Made by a program: the position numbers and the translations under genes. 13,827 nucleotides of DNA from Chloroflexota bacterium (GTDB lineage Bacteria > Chloroflexota > Anaerolineae > Promineifilales > Promineifilaceae), in contig JAJRTP010000487.1 in NCBI GenBank assembly GCA_024278255.1, positions 1 through 13,827 of the forward strand, read 5' to 3'. The notes under the pieces are model-generated. The model ran no database searches and was not told the DNA's origin. It saw only the letters and a program-made list of their open reading frames with translations. Below are positions 1-5,801 of this stretch, in pieces (position 1 is the stretch's first letter; the number at the start of each line of letters is the position of its first letter).

Positions 1-29
1 ATGATGATCACATCTGCCGTATTCTTCAT
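1..29 (-). CDS. Start of a leftward gene, probably a Rossmann-fold FAD/NAD-dependent protein (partial)
   Basis: Only the first nine codons and part of a tenth lie in the window. On the minus strand an ATG at 29-27 follows an AGAGGTG ribosome-binding site at proper spacing (plus positions 36-42). The start MKNTADVII is the usual opening of a Rossmann beta strand in FAD- or NAD(P)-dependent oxidoreductases, which would continue into a glycine-rich dinucleotide motif beyond the left edge. That motif is not visible, so the class is inferred from very little. The gene is divergent from the DUF5107 gene at 193. The start is fairly well supported by the ribosome-binding site; the function is a guess. 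Confidence 0.5.
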
Positions 30-73
30 GATTTTCACCTCTGGGATAACAATCTGCCGGATAGATGCGGCTG

Positions 74-79
74 ATTATA
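74..79 (-). promoter_or_regulatory. Possible -10 box (TATAAT) for the gene leaving the left edge
   Basis: The 163-bp divergent spacer (30-192) holds a perfect TATAAT on the minus strand at 79-74, which would place a transcript start near 67 and a leader of about 40 nt before the ATG at 29. No convincing -35 box is seen at the right distance. For the rightward gene I see a strong AAAGGAGG ribosome-binding site (180-187) but no clear promoter. Nothing else is recognised in this spacer. Confidence 0.35.
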
Positions 80-192
80 AGACGCTTGAAAGCAAAAGAA
101 AATGTCAGCCGAATTACCGTCTCCTTCACGCGCTACAGCCGTAAAAATCAGCATAATAGAAGCAGGGTTAGCCTGTCTGAAAGGAGGACACT

Positions 193-1635
193 ATGCGTAC
201 CCGTTTTCCTGTTTTTTCTCTGGTTCTGAGTACACTTTTGCTGCTGTTTGTTTTGGGATTGTTAACGCAGGCGACAACGGCCGTTACCACCACCGACCAG
301 TTCACCTACCTGCCCCTCATCCAAAAACCGGGCGCCCCGCCCCCGCCCATCCTGCCGCCCGCCATCACCACCACCACCCTCACCATCTCCTCGTACCAAT
401 ATGACCACCCGGACTGCATCATCCCCACCCAACCGGGTGATTTTGTCTACCCTTACCCGCGCATCAACCACGACTGTGTGATGCAAAAGCCCAAAATTGA
501 CCGGCAATTTATGGCCGTTATCCTGCAAAACAGCGCCATCTCCCTGACCGTCCTGCCGGAATTAGGCGGCCGTTTGTACCAAATCGAAGACAAAGCAACC
601 GGGCGTCACCTACTCTACAACAATCCCGTCCTGAAACCGACTGCCTGGGGTTGGCGCGGCTGGTGGCTGGCAGCCGGCGGCATCGAATGGGCCTTCCCCA
701 CCGACGAACACGGCCTGAATGAGTACCGCCCCTGGCAGTACGCTACGCAGACGTTGAGCAACACCGCCACCATCACCGTCAGCGACGTAGAGGACAAAAC
801 GGGGATGGAAGTCGGCGTCACCCTCTCTCTGGATGCGGATCATGCTTATGTGACCATCAACCCCTGGGTGAACAATGGGACGGCCGTCGCCCAGGATTAC
901 CAGTTCTGGCTCAACGGCATGATTGCCCTCAACGACAACCACGTCTCGCTCAACACCGAGTTTCTCGTCCCCACCGATACCGTCGTCATCCACTCCACAA
1001 ATGACAGCCAGATTCCGGGGCCGCATGGGGAAATGGATTGGCCGGTTTACAACGGCCGTACCCTGTCCAGCTACCAAAACTGGACCAACTACATCGGCTT
1101 TTTCGCGCCCAACCTCAACGACAACTTCACCGGCATTTACGATCATCAGGTAGATCAAGGCATTTTGCGGGTGATGGACAGAACCGTGATTCCCGGCCAT
1201 AAATTCTTCGGTCCGGCCGATCTTGGCTCCGGCTTATGGACGGATGACGACAGCGACTACCTGGAAATGTGGAGCAGCGGCGTCACTCCCGACTTCTGGA
1301 CGACTGTCTCGCTGGCTGCCGGAGAAACCATCTCCTGGACAGAAAAGTGGTATCCGGTAAACGGTCTGGGCGGCGTGGATACGGCCAATGAGCAAGCGGC
1401 GCTGCGGCTGGTGGATACGGGCACTGGGGCAGAATTTTGGTTGATGGCTACGGCCGTCACCCCCGGCACGCTCTCCATCTGGGTCAACGGCAGCCAGCAG
1501 GCAGAATGGCCCGTCAGCCTCAGCCCCGGCCAACCATATTCTGGGAATTGGACACGGCCGTCCGGCGTAAACGGCCCCATCACCCTGCAACTGGCCGACA
1601 GTGCAGGCAGTATCCTCATCTCCTGGACGGAGTAA
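193..1635 (+). CDS. Secreted DUF5107 domain protein (galactose-mutarotase-like)
   Basis: A 480-aa exported protein. The ATG at 193 has a near-perfect AAGGAGG five bases upstream. Residues 1-27 are a signal peptide (RTR followed by a Leu/Val-rich core). Next comes TYLPLIQK (residues 38-45), then a Pro-rich linker (46-57). From about residue 105 the sequence has DUF5107 features: LPELGGRLYQIEDKATGR (121-138), LLYNNPVLKP, and a Trp/Gly-rich run at 152-166 followed by EWAFPTDEHGLNEYRPW. DUF5107 proteins are related in fold to aldose epimerases and glycoside-hydrolase beta-sandwiches and are thought to bind or process carbohydrate outside the cell. The catalytic role is not established. The last about 90 residues look like a separate beta-sandwich (WVNGSQQAEWPVSL). 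It contains five ACGGCCGT octamers. It converges with the copper-chaperone gene. Confidence 0.8.
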   Translation: MRTRFPVFSLVLSTLLLLFVLGLLTQATTAVTTTDQFTYLPLIQKPGAPPPPILPPAITTTTLTISSYQYDHPDCIIPTQPGDFVYPYPRINHDCVMQKPKIDRQFMAVILQNSAISLTVLPELGGRLYQIEDKATGRHLLYNNPVLKPTAWGWRGWWLAAGGIEWAFPTDEHGLNEYRPWQYATQTLSNTATITVSDVEDKTGMEVGVTLSLDADHAYVTINPWVNNGTAVAQDYQFWLNGMIALNDNHVSLNTEFLVPTDTVVIHSTNDSQIPGPHGEMDWPVYNGRTLSSYQNWTNYIGFFAPNLNDNFTGIYDHQVDQGILRVMDRTVIPGHKFFGPADLGSGLWTDDDSDYLEMWSSGVTPDFWTTVSLAAGETISWTEKWYPVNGLGGVDTANEQAALRLVDTGTGAEFWLMATAVTPGTLSIWVNGSQQAEWPVSLSPGQPYSGNWTRPSGVNGPITLQLADSAGSILISWTE

Positions 1636-1636
1636 C

Positions 1637-1671
1637 AAAAAAACGCCTGACGTTCCAGGGAACGCCTGGCG
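1637..1671 (-). terminator. Intrinsic terminator of the leftward copper-chaperone gene
   Basis: Read on the minus strand, a hairpin with outer arms CGCC/GGCG (1644-1647 with 1668-1671) and inner arms CGTTCC/GGAACG (1651-1656 with 1659-1664), separated by a 3-nt internal loop, is followed by seven T (A-run at 1637-1643). It begins 30 bp after the stop of the lipoprotein gene. The T-run lies right against the stop codon of the convergent DUF5107 gene. Confidence 0.75.
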
Positions 1672-1701
1672 CTTATAAGGAGGTGTTTGCCTTAAGAAAA
1701 T

Positions 1702-2160
1702 CTAATTGCCCATAGCTCCTTCCCGGATTTCGGCCGTGACTTGCCTGTCGCCAGCATTGGCAAAAGTCAGTTTGATGGGAATTTCCTCGCCAATTTCCAG
1801 GGCGCGATCCTTATCAATACACATCACGTGCAGACCGCCTACTTTCAATTCTACCGTCTCCCCCGCCGGAATATCAATCACACCGCCGGGCACGGGCCGC
1901 ATCCCCATCACATCGTTCCCTTTGTCATACATTTCGTGAAGTTCAGTCGCGCCGCACAAATCCACCGACGCGCCCAACAATTGCTCATCTTCACCGGTGT
2001 TGTTGACAATGGTCATGTAAAAAGCAGCGTTAGGAGCCGCTGCCGGGGCATTACGTCCCCACACATCCTGCACTTCCAACGCGCCGGAACCGCCCCCGGA
2101 ACAAGCTGCTGCGCCCAGAGCTACGGCCGTAAACAACACCAACATCATCAGACGTTTCAT
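1702..2160 (-). CDS. PCu(A)C-type copper chaperone lipoprotein (DUF461)
   Basis: A 152-aa lipoprotein that should bind Cu(I) outside the membrane and pass it to cytochrome oxidase or other cuproenzymes. Residues 1-20 form a lipoprotein signal with lipobox LGAAAC, giving lipidation at Cys20. The mature part has the PCu(A)C ligand pattern: LHEM (His75, Met77), VMGM (Met85, Met87), and LHVM (His111, Met113), set in a beta-rich frame with NAAFYMTIVNNTG and the IPAGETVELKVGGLHVM signature. AGGAGA precedes the ATG. It is divergent from a regulator whose C-terminal half resembles the copper protein NosL, which supports a copper role. A T-run terminator lies just downstream. Length is usual for the family. 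An extra Cys114 beside the His-Met pair (HVMC) is unusual. Confidence 0.88.
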   Translation of the reverse strand: MKRLMMLVLFTAVALGAAACSGGGSGALEVQDVWGRNAPAAAPNAAFYMTIVNNTGEDEQLLGASVDLCGATELHEMYDKGNDVMGMRPVPGGVIDIPAGETVELKVGGLHVMCIDKDRALEIGEEIPIKLTFANAGDRQVTAEIREGAMGN

Positions 2161-2199
2161 TGATTTCTCCTGTTTTTATTGTGATTTTTTGTTAACTTA

Positions 2200-2223
2200 T
2201 GTTATAAACATCATTGTATAACA
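2200..2223. promoter_or_regulatory. Candidate operator: inverted repeat TGTTATA-N10-TATAACA in the divergent copper promoter
   Basis: Seven-base arms at 2200-2206 and 2217-2223 form a perfect inverted repeat in the 102-bp gap between the copper chaperone and the HTH-NosL regulator. For the regulator, TTGTGA (2179-2184) and TATAAA (2203-2208) with an 18-bp gap make a plausible promoter overlapping the left arm. For the chaperone, TATAAC on the minus strand (2206-2201) could be a -10 box. The repeat would then control both genes. The gap is AT-rich, so a chance palindrome is possible. Confidence 0.45.
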
Positions 2224-2262
2224 GGAAAACCAACTGTGCAAAAATTCACAGAGGTGCAAGTA

Positions 2263-2832
2263 ATGGACACATCTATTCCCAACAGACGGCAGGCGCAAAT
2301 AATCGTCTGGCTGCAAGAGAATGACACCCTCACCATTAAAGAACTGGTTGCCCGGCTCAACGTCTCAGCCATGACAATCCACCGCGATTTGGACAAACTG
2401 GCTGCCGCCGGACTGGTGCAAAAGGTGCATGGCGGGGTCAAACTGGCCCCTGAGGAATCGCTACAAGGCCAAACGGCCGTATCCCTCCCCTGCGTCATGT
2501 GCGGCACGGCTGTATCCTCCCGCACCGCCTTCACCATTACCCTGGATAACGACCATAAAGAGACCGCCTGCTGCGCCCACTGTGGTATTTTGCGCCTCAG
2601 CCAGCTAGACGGAGTTGGTTCCGCCCTGACGCCTGATTTCATTTACGGCCGTATGGTCAACGTCTTCCAGGCCTGGTTCCTTGTCGGTTCCGACGTCCAG
2701 CTTTGCTGTGTTCCCGGCATCCTCAGCTTTGCCCGCGCCAATGACGCCCAAAAATTCCAACAAGGCTTCCACGGCGAGGTGATGGATTTTACGGCCGTGC
2801 AGCAATACCTCATCCAGACTCATATGCACTGA
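2263..2832 (+). CDS. DeoR-type HTH regulator fused to a Cys-rich NosL-like domain, probable copper-responsive
   Basis: A 189-aa protein. Residues 9-58 are a DeoR-type winged helix (RRQAQIIVWLQE, recognition helix near SAMTIHRDLDKL, then the wing VQKVHGGVK). Instead of the usual sugar-phosphate-binding DeoR domain, residues 75-176 carry a CxxC (77-80), CCAHCG (103-108), and a C-terminal part, AWFLVGSDV, CC (148-149), PGILSFARANDAQKF and GEVMDF. That layout resembles the Cu(I) protein NosL. Likely role: metal-sensing regulator of the divergent PCu(A)C gene. I chose the ATG at 2263 because AGAGGTG lies just upstream; a GTG at 2236 would add nine residues with weaker support. DNA-binding domain is sure; the NosL resemblance is by motif and order, and metal sensing is inferred. 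Confidence 0.78.
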   Translation: MDTSIPNRRQAQIIVWLQENDTLTIKELVARLNVSAMTIHRDLDKLAAAGLVQKVHGGVKLAPEESLQGQTAVSLPCVMCGTAVSSRTAFTITLDNDHKETACCAHCGILRLSQLDGVGSALTPDFIYGRMVNVFQAWFLVGSDVQLCCVPGILSFARANDAQKFQQGFHGEVMDFTAVQQYLIQTHMH

Positions 2833-2835
2833 CAA

Positions 2836-2886
2836 GATGACAAGGTCAACCAACGCCTCACCTTGTCACCTCTTCACCTTGTCATC
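2836..2886. repeat. Inverted and direct repeats of ACCTTGTCA between convergent genes
   Basis: GATGACAAGGT (2836-2846) pairs with ACCTTGTCATC (2876-2886) over 11 bases and, over nine, with a second copy of ACCTTGTCA (2860-2868). The two right-hand copies are direct repeats. The block lies just after the stop of the HTH-NosL gene and covers the stop of the 58-aa leftward gene. It could serve both as a terminator, although there is no T-run. The TGACAAGG unit also reads like a short tandem-repeat remnant. Confidence 0.4.
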
Positions 2887-3042
2887 CCCACTCCGCCGCG
2901 CCTCATCCAACCGCCGCTCCACTGCCCCCACGCGCCCAGACAACGCCTGCAAATGCTGCAATATCTGGCCAATTGCCTGTTCCGTTGTCAAATCACCCTT
3001 CTCCCACTTTTTCACCACCACTTTCAAATCATACGCACTCAT
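2866..3042 (-). CDS. 58-aa small protein with amphipathic C-terminal helix, function unknown
   Basis: A leftward frame with ATG at 3042-3040 and TGA at 2868-2866. It starts MSAYDLKVVVKKWEKGDLT, continues with TEQAIGQILQHLQAL and ends with a charged stretch (VERRLDEARR) and DDKVKR. GGAGAGG precedes the ATG at good spacing, and a near-consensus promoter lies upstream at 3104-3132, so this is a real gene rather than a shadow. The LxxxLQxL and VxxVExRL patterns suggest a helical or short coiled-coil protein that may dimerise. No signal peptide or cysteines. I do not recognise the family. The last codons overlap the ACCTTGTCA repeats, so the C-terminal tail may vary between relatives. Confidence 0.68.
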   Translation of the reverse strand: MSAYDLKVVVKKWEKGDLTTEQAIGQILQHLQALSGRVGAVERRLDEARRSGDDKVKR

Positions 3043-3085
3043 TATTTTCCTCTCCGGTGTTAACTGTTTTGTGCTAAACTATATT

Positions 3086-3132
3086 ATACGCCAACGTATG
3101 TTTATTTTATAGGATATAGTATATATTGTCAA
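3086..3132 (-). promoter_or_regulatory. Strong sigma70-type promoter of the 58-aa gene, with an inverted repeat at the start site
   Basis: On the minus strand TTGACA (3132-3127), a 17-bp gap and TAAAAT (3109-3104) make an almost consensus promoter with start expected near 3097. At that point lies the inverted repeat ATACG-CCAA-CGTAT (3086-3099), placed as a repressor operator would be. A second TATAAT (3088-3083) lies a little downstream. The leader to the ATG at 3042 is about 55 nt. Confidence 0.6.
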
Positions 3133-3158
3133 CATCAAATATAACGAATCTACCATTC

Positions 3159-3187
3159 TTTACATAACCGGCATTGTCGTTTATACT
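3159..3187 (+). promoter_or_regulatory. Promoter of the sortase gene, placed for leaderless transcription
   Basis: TTTACA (3159-3164), a 17-bp gap and TATACT (3182-3187). The ATG of the sortase begins at 3194, seven bases past the -10 box, which is where transcription would normally begin. No ribosome-binding site is present before this ATG, in contrast to most neighbouring genes. Confidence 0.6.
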
Positions 3188-3193
3188 AACCGC

Positions 3194-3991
3194 ATGGCGA
3201 ACGGTGAATCAGAAGAAAAGACAGTTCCGTGGAGTATTGTCCTGATGACGGTAGGCTTGATTGTCGCAGGCACGGCCGTAGCTATATTAATTTTTATGCC
3301 GCGGGGACAAACTTTGCCGCAGCTATTGGAAGCAGCCACTTTGCCAACGGCCGTACCGGATACGGCCGTAGACAGCGACGTCATCCTCCTCCCCGAAACC
3401 CCTCTGGAAGAACCAACAGACAGCGAATCCGCCTATCCCGACCATTTCGTTTCCGCTGAAGAAGTAGAAGCCCAGACTATTACCGGGCAGCCCCGCCAAA
3501 TCGTCATTCCCGCTATTGATTTAGACGCACCCGTAGGCGGCATCGGCCTGGCCCCGGTAGAGAGCAATGGGCAATACTATCTGCAATGGCAAGTGCCCAA
3601 CGATTTCAAAGCCGGCTGGCACAACACCAGCGCCCCTCTGGGAAAACCCGGCAATACCGTTTTGAACGGGCACAACAATATCTACGGCGAAGTATTCCGC
3701 TATCTGGCCGATTTAGAAGAAGGGGATGAAATCATCCTCTATGATAATAAGGGAACAGCCTTCAACTACGCCATCTCCCAAATAGAGATATTACCGGAAC
3801 GCGGGCAGCCTCTCGAAGTGCGGCAAAAAAATGCCGAATGGATTATGCCCACCGAGGATGAACGCATCACCCTGGTCACTTGTTGGCCTTACACCGACAA
3901 TACCAACCGGCTGATTGTTGTTGCTAAGCCGGTAGAAAATAATGGGGAAAGTATATCCCAGAGTAACGCAGGTAATATAGTTGATCAATAA
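3194..3991 (+). CDS. Sortase (cysteine transpeptidase), class D/E/F-like
   Basis: A 265-aa membrane-anchored enzyme that cleaves an LPxTG-like signal and joins the protein to the cell envelope. One N-terminal membrane segment (residues 13-35), a Pro/Glu-rich stalk with three TAV octamer insertions (27-59), and a sortase domain from about 98. Catalytic residues are visible: His160 in VLNGHNN, Cys230 in TLVTCWPY, Arg239 in NTNRLIVVAKP. The sequence IPAIDLDAPV is the family's usual first strand. The class is uncertain. Its likely substrate is the next gene, 33 bp downstream, which ends in LPESG-membrane helix-RRR. A sortase implies an outer surface without a typical outer membrane, which fits Chloroflexota. 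The last 17 residues after VVAKP look dispensable. Confidence 0.9.
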   Translation: MANGESEEKTVPWSIVLMTVGLIVAGTAVAILIFMPRGQTLPQLLEAATLPTAVPDTAVDSDVILLPETPLEEPTDSESAYPDHFVSAEEVEAQTITGQPRQIVIPAIDLDAPVGGIGLAPVESNGQYYLQWQVPNDFKAGWHNTSAPLGKPGNTVLNGHNNIYGEVFRYLADLEEGDEIILYDNKGTAFNYAISQIEILPERGQPLEVRQKNAEWIMPTEDERITLVTCWPYTDNTNRLIVVAKPVENNGESISQSNAGNIVDQ

Positions 3992-4024
3992 GGTAAGTTT
4001 GTTTTGATTCAAGGAGGTCTTAAA

Positions 4025-4573
4025 ATGAGAAATTGGAAACGCACCAGTCTGATTGTCATATCGTTATTTGCTCTGCTGTTTATTACCGCCGCCGCTTACG
4101 CCCAGCAGGAAAGAGGCTCCATCCGCGGCGCTGTCTACCAGGATGTCAATGGAGACGGCCGTTGCGTGGAAACCGGTATCGCCGGCGAAGTGCCGGTGGA
4201 AGGGATTACCATCGAGTTTGTCAGCAGTGACGGCGAAACGGTGCAAACACTCTACACCGGTTCTAACGGGACGTATGGCCTGGTAGCTGTCGGTCAAAGC
4301 TACTGGGAAGTCACCGCCAAACCTGATCCGACCAAATGGATCGTCACCTCCACGAACCCGCTGTTTGCCCCGGTCTTTCCGGAAAACGGCCTCGTGCAGA
4401 CCGGCTACAACTTCTGTGTAGCCAAAGGGGCTAATGCCATCATTGTGTTGCCGGAATCCGGCGCACCGGCCGCCCAACAAACAGGTAGTTTGTTACTGAT
4501 AGCCACGGCCGTATTCGGCATCTTCCTCTTCACCATGGGCGCAGGCCTGGAACTGGCCCGCCGTCGCAGCTAA
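4025..4573 (+). CDS. Cna-B/SdrD-like surface protein with LPESG sorting signal, likely the sortase substrate
   Basis: A 182-aa protein. Residues 1-26 are a signal peptide ending AYA. Residues 31-133 form one Cna-B/SdrD-like beta-sandwich (GSIRGAVYQDVNGDG ... PVEGITIEFVSSDGETV ... GTYGLVAVGQSYWEVTAK). The end is a full cell-wall sorting signal: LPESG (142-146), a hydrophobic segment (154-175) and the positive tail RRRS. The reading frame is open from TTG at 4004, but AAGGAGG (4011-4017) clearly serves the ATG at 4025. It lies 33 bp behind the sortase, and the pair likely forms one transcript ended by the hairpin at 4575-4620. The DVNGDGRC loop and Cys47/Cys131 may bind metal or form a disulfide. 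One domain alone is small for such a protein, so it may be a pilin-like or tip subunit. Confidence 0.85.
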   Translation: MRNWKRTSLIVISLFALLFITAAAYAQQERGSIRGAVYQDVNGDGRCVETGIAGEVPVEGITIEFVSSDGETVQTLYTGSNGTYGLVAVGQSYWEVTAKPDPTKWIVTSTNPLFAPVFPENGLVQTGYNFCVAKGANAIIVLPESGAPAAQQTGSLLLIATAVFGIFLFTMGAGLELARRRS

Positions 4574-4574
4574 T

Positions 4575-4620
4575 CGTAATGGAGGTAATGCGTGAAGGTT
4601 CACGCATTACCTCCATTACG
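4575..4620. terminator. Perfect 21-bp hairpin between convergent genes
   Basis: Arms 4575-4595 and 4600-4620 are exact inverse complements with an AGGT loop. The hairpin begins one base after the stop of the sorted surface protein and contains the stop codon of the leftward oxidoreductase (4616-4618) in its right arm. It has no T-run on either side, so it is probably a two-way terminator or RNA-end stabiliser rather than a classic intrinsic terminator. Confidence 0.7.
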
Positions 4621-5632
4621 GGATCAATAACACCTTCCCTAACCCCGGCCGGTCAAGCAAATACTGGTGGGCTGCTGCCGCTTCCGCCAGGGGAAACGTC
4701 TTGTCAATCAGCGGGCGGAACAACACCTCGTCATACCAATCCACAAGCTGCTGCATCCATCTTTGCTGCAATTCCGGCGCAGACCACAACTGATTCAAAT
4801 CCACTCCCAGTACCCCTTTATTATCTCGCATCAGCTTGAGCGGTGTATAATAAGGTAGCATGATCAGCCCCCGCAGCCACTGCCGCCGGGAACGTTTAGC
4901 CGCACCGCTCATACTGTTCAAACCATAATTGATCAAACGGCCGGCAGGCATGAGCAGCCGGTAATTTTTTGGCCAGTAAACGCCCCCCAATGAGTCCAGA
5001 ATAATTTGCATGCCACGACCGTCACGTTCTCCCCGGAAAACCCGCTCAAAATCCTCCTTCGTCATATCCACCACATGCGCCAGACCGCGTCTCCGGAGTA
5101 ATTCATGCCGGGTTAAAGGGGCCGTGCCAAACGTGTCCGCTCCCAAAATAGTCGCCACATCCAGCGCCGCCAACCCCACCCCTCTGTCCGCCTGATGAAT
5201 GAGAACCGCATCCCCGGCACGCAAAGACCCCATCACCACCAACATCTGGTAAGCCAGCAAATAATTGACCGGCATAGCCGCCGCTTCCTCCACCGGCATC
5301 CAATCAAGCCGCCGGAATACCTGCTTGTGCGGTACGCAGACCACATCGCTGTAACCGCCAAATTGAGTCAGGGCAAACACCTGCTCCCCTTCCTTCAGGT
5401 CGCCCACCCCCTGGCTGACCTGATCAATCGTCCCGGCAATCTCAAAGCCGGGTACCAGAGGCGTTGCCGGCATTCCCGGATAAACCCCTTTGCGGCACAA
5501 CACATCTATAAAACTGACGCCAATCGCTTCCACACGAATGCGCACCTCGCCGTTACGCGGGATAGGATCCGCAGTTTCCTGCATTTTCAAAACGTTCGGG
5601 CCGCCAGTTTCAGTAATCCAGATTTGCCGCAT
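4616..5632 (-). CDS. Zinc-free MDR oxidoreductase, quinone reductase/VAT1-like
   Basis: A 338-aa medium-chain dehydrogenase/reductase, presumably an NADPH-dependent quinone or enone reductase. It opens MRQIWITETGGPNVLK, continues with the GroES-like domain (ADPIPRNGEVRIRVEAIGVSFIDV, then GFEIAGTI, GEQVFALTQFGGYSD) and a Rossmann domain with AxxGxG motif ADRGVG at 148-153 (family usual: AAGGVG). The segment LLMPAGRLINYGLNSMSG and the RPLIDKTFPLAEAAAAHQYLLDRPGLGKVLL end are typical. No structural-zinc cysteines. VAT1-like members share the insert after GRLINYG. The frame is open to 5731, but a -10 box (5664-5669) lies inside that extension, so the Met at 5632 is preferred. No strong ribosome-binding site is seen. 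It contains no ACGGCCGT octamer. Confidence 0.85.
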   Translation of the reverse strand: MRQIWITETGGPNVLKMQETADPIPRNGEVRIRVEAIGVSFIDVLCRKGVYPGMPATPLVPGFEIAGTIDQVSQGVGDLKEGEQVFALTQFGGYSDVVCVPHKQVFRRLDWMPVEEAAAMPVNYLLAYQMLVVMGSLRAGDAVLIHQADRGVGLAALDVATILGADTFGTAPLTRHELLRRRGLAHVVDMTKEDFERVFRGERDGRGMQIILDSLGGVYWPKNYRLLMPAGRLINYGLNSMSGAAKRSRRQWLRGLIMLPYYTPLKLMRDNKGVLGVDLNQLWSAPELQQRWMQQLVDWYDEVLFRPLIDKTFPLAEAAAAHQYLLDRPGLGKVLLIP

Positions 5633-5663
5633 CAAAATTCCATACGCTGTTGGGATGGTGAAA

Positions 5664-5692
5664 AGTATAACGGCTGCGGCCGTATCAGTCGA
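5664..5692 (-). promoter_or_regulatory. Probable promoter of the oxidoreductase gene
   Basis: On the minus strand TCGACT (5692-5687), a 17-bp gap and TATACT (5669-5664). The transcript would start near 5657 and reach the ATG at 5632 after about 25 nt. Four of six -35 bases match consensus. Confidence 0.4.
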
Positions 5693-5730
5693 GATAGTTC
5701 CGGTTATATTTGAGCAATCTCTAAATCCCA

Positions 5731-5759
5731 TTGTAATCCGCCGGGGATAGGAATAAAAT
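5731..5759 (+). promoter_or_regulatory. Probable promoter of the ATPase-FGE gene and the genes after it
   Basis: TTGTAA (5731-5736), a 17-bp gap and TAAAAT (5754-5759). Transcription would start near 5766, leaving a leader of about 36 nt. No clear ribosome-binding site precedes the ATG at 5802. Confidence 0.45.
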
Positions 5760-5801
5760 ACGGACGACTCACACCACTAAATGTGACACAAGCGATAACA
5801 A

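Noticed and set aside
2837..3112. Rightward open frame of 91 codons after the HTH-NosL gene
   Set aside because: It runs antisense to the 58-aa gene, has no ribosome-binding site, and reads as low-complexity Pro/Ser/His; the minus frame has promoter, ribosome-binding site and normal composition.
3389..3403. LPETP in the sortase stalk as a sorting signal
   Set aside because: No Gly, and no membrane helix or basic tail follows; it is part of an acidic Pro-rich stalk.
4004..4024. TTG start giving seven extra residues to the sorted surface protein
   Set aside because: The extension would translate the ribosome-binding site itself; the ATG at 4025 is correctly spaced from it.
5633..5731. 33-codon N-terminal extension of the oxidoreductase
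   Set aside because: The extra residues do not match the family's start, and the likely promoter lies inside the extension.
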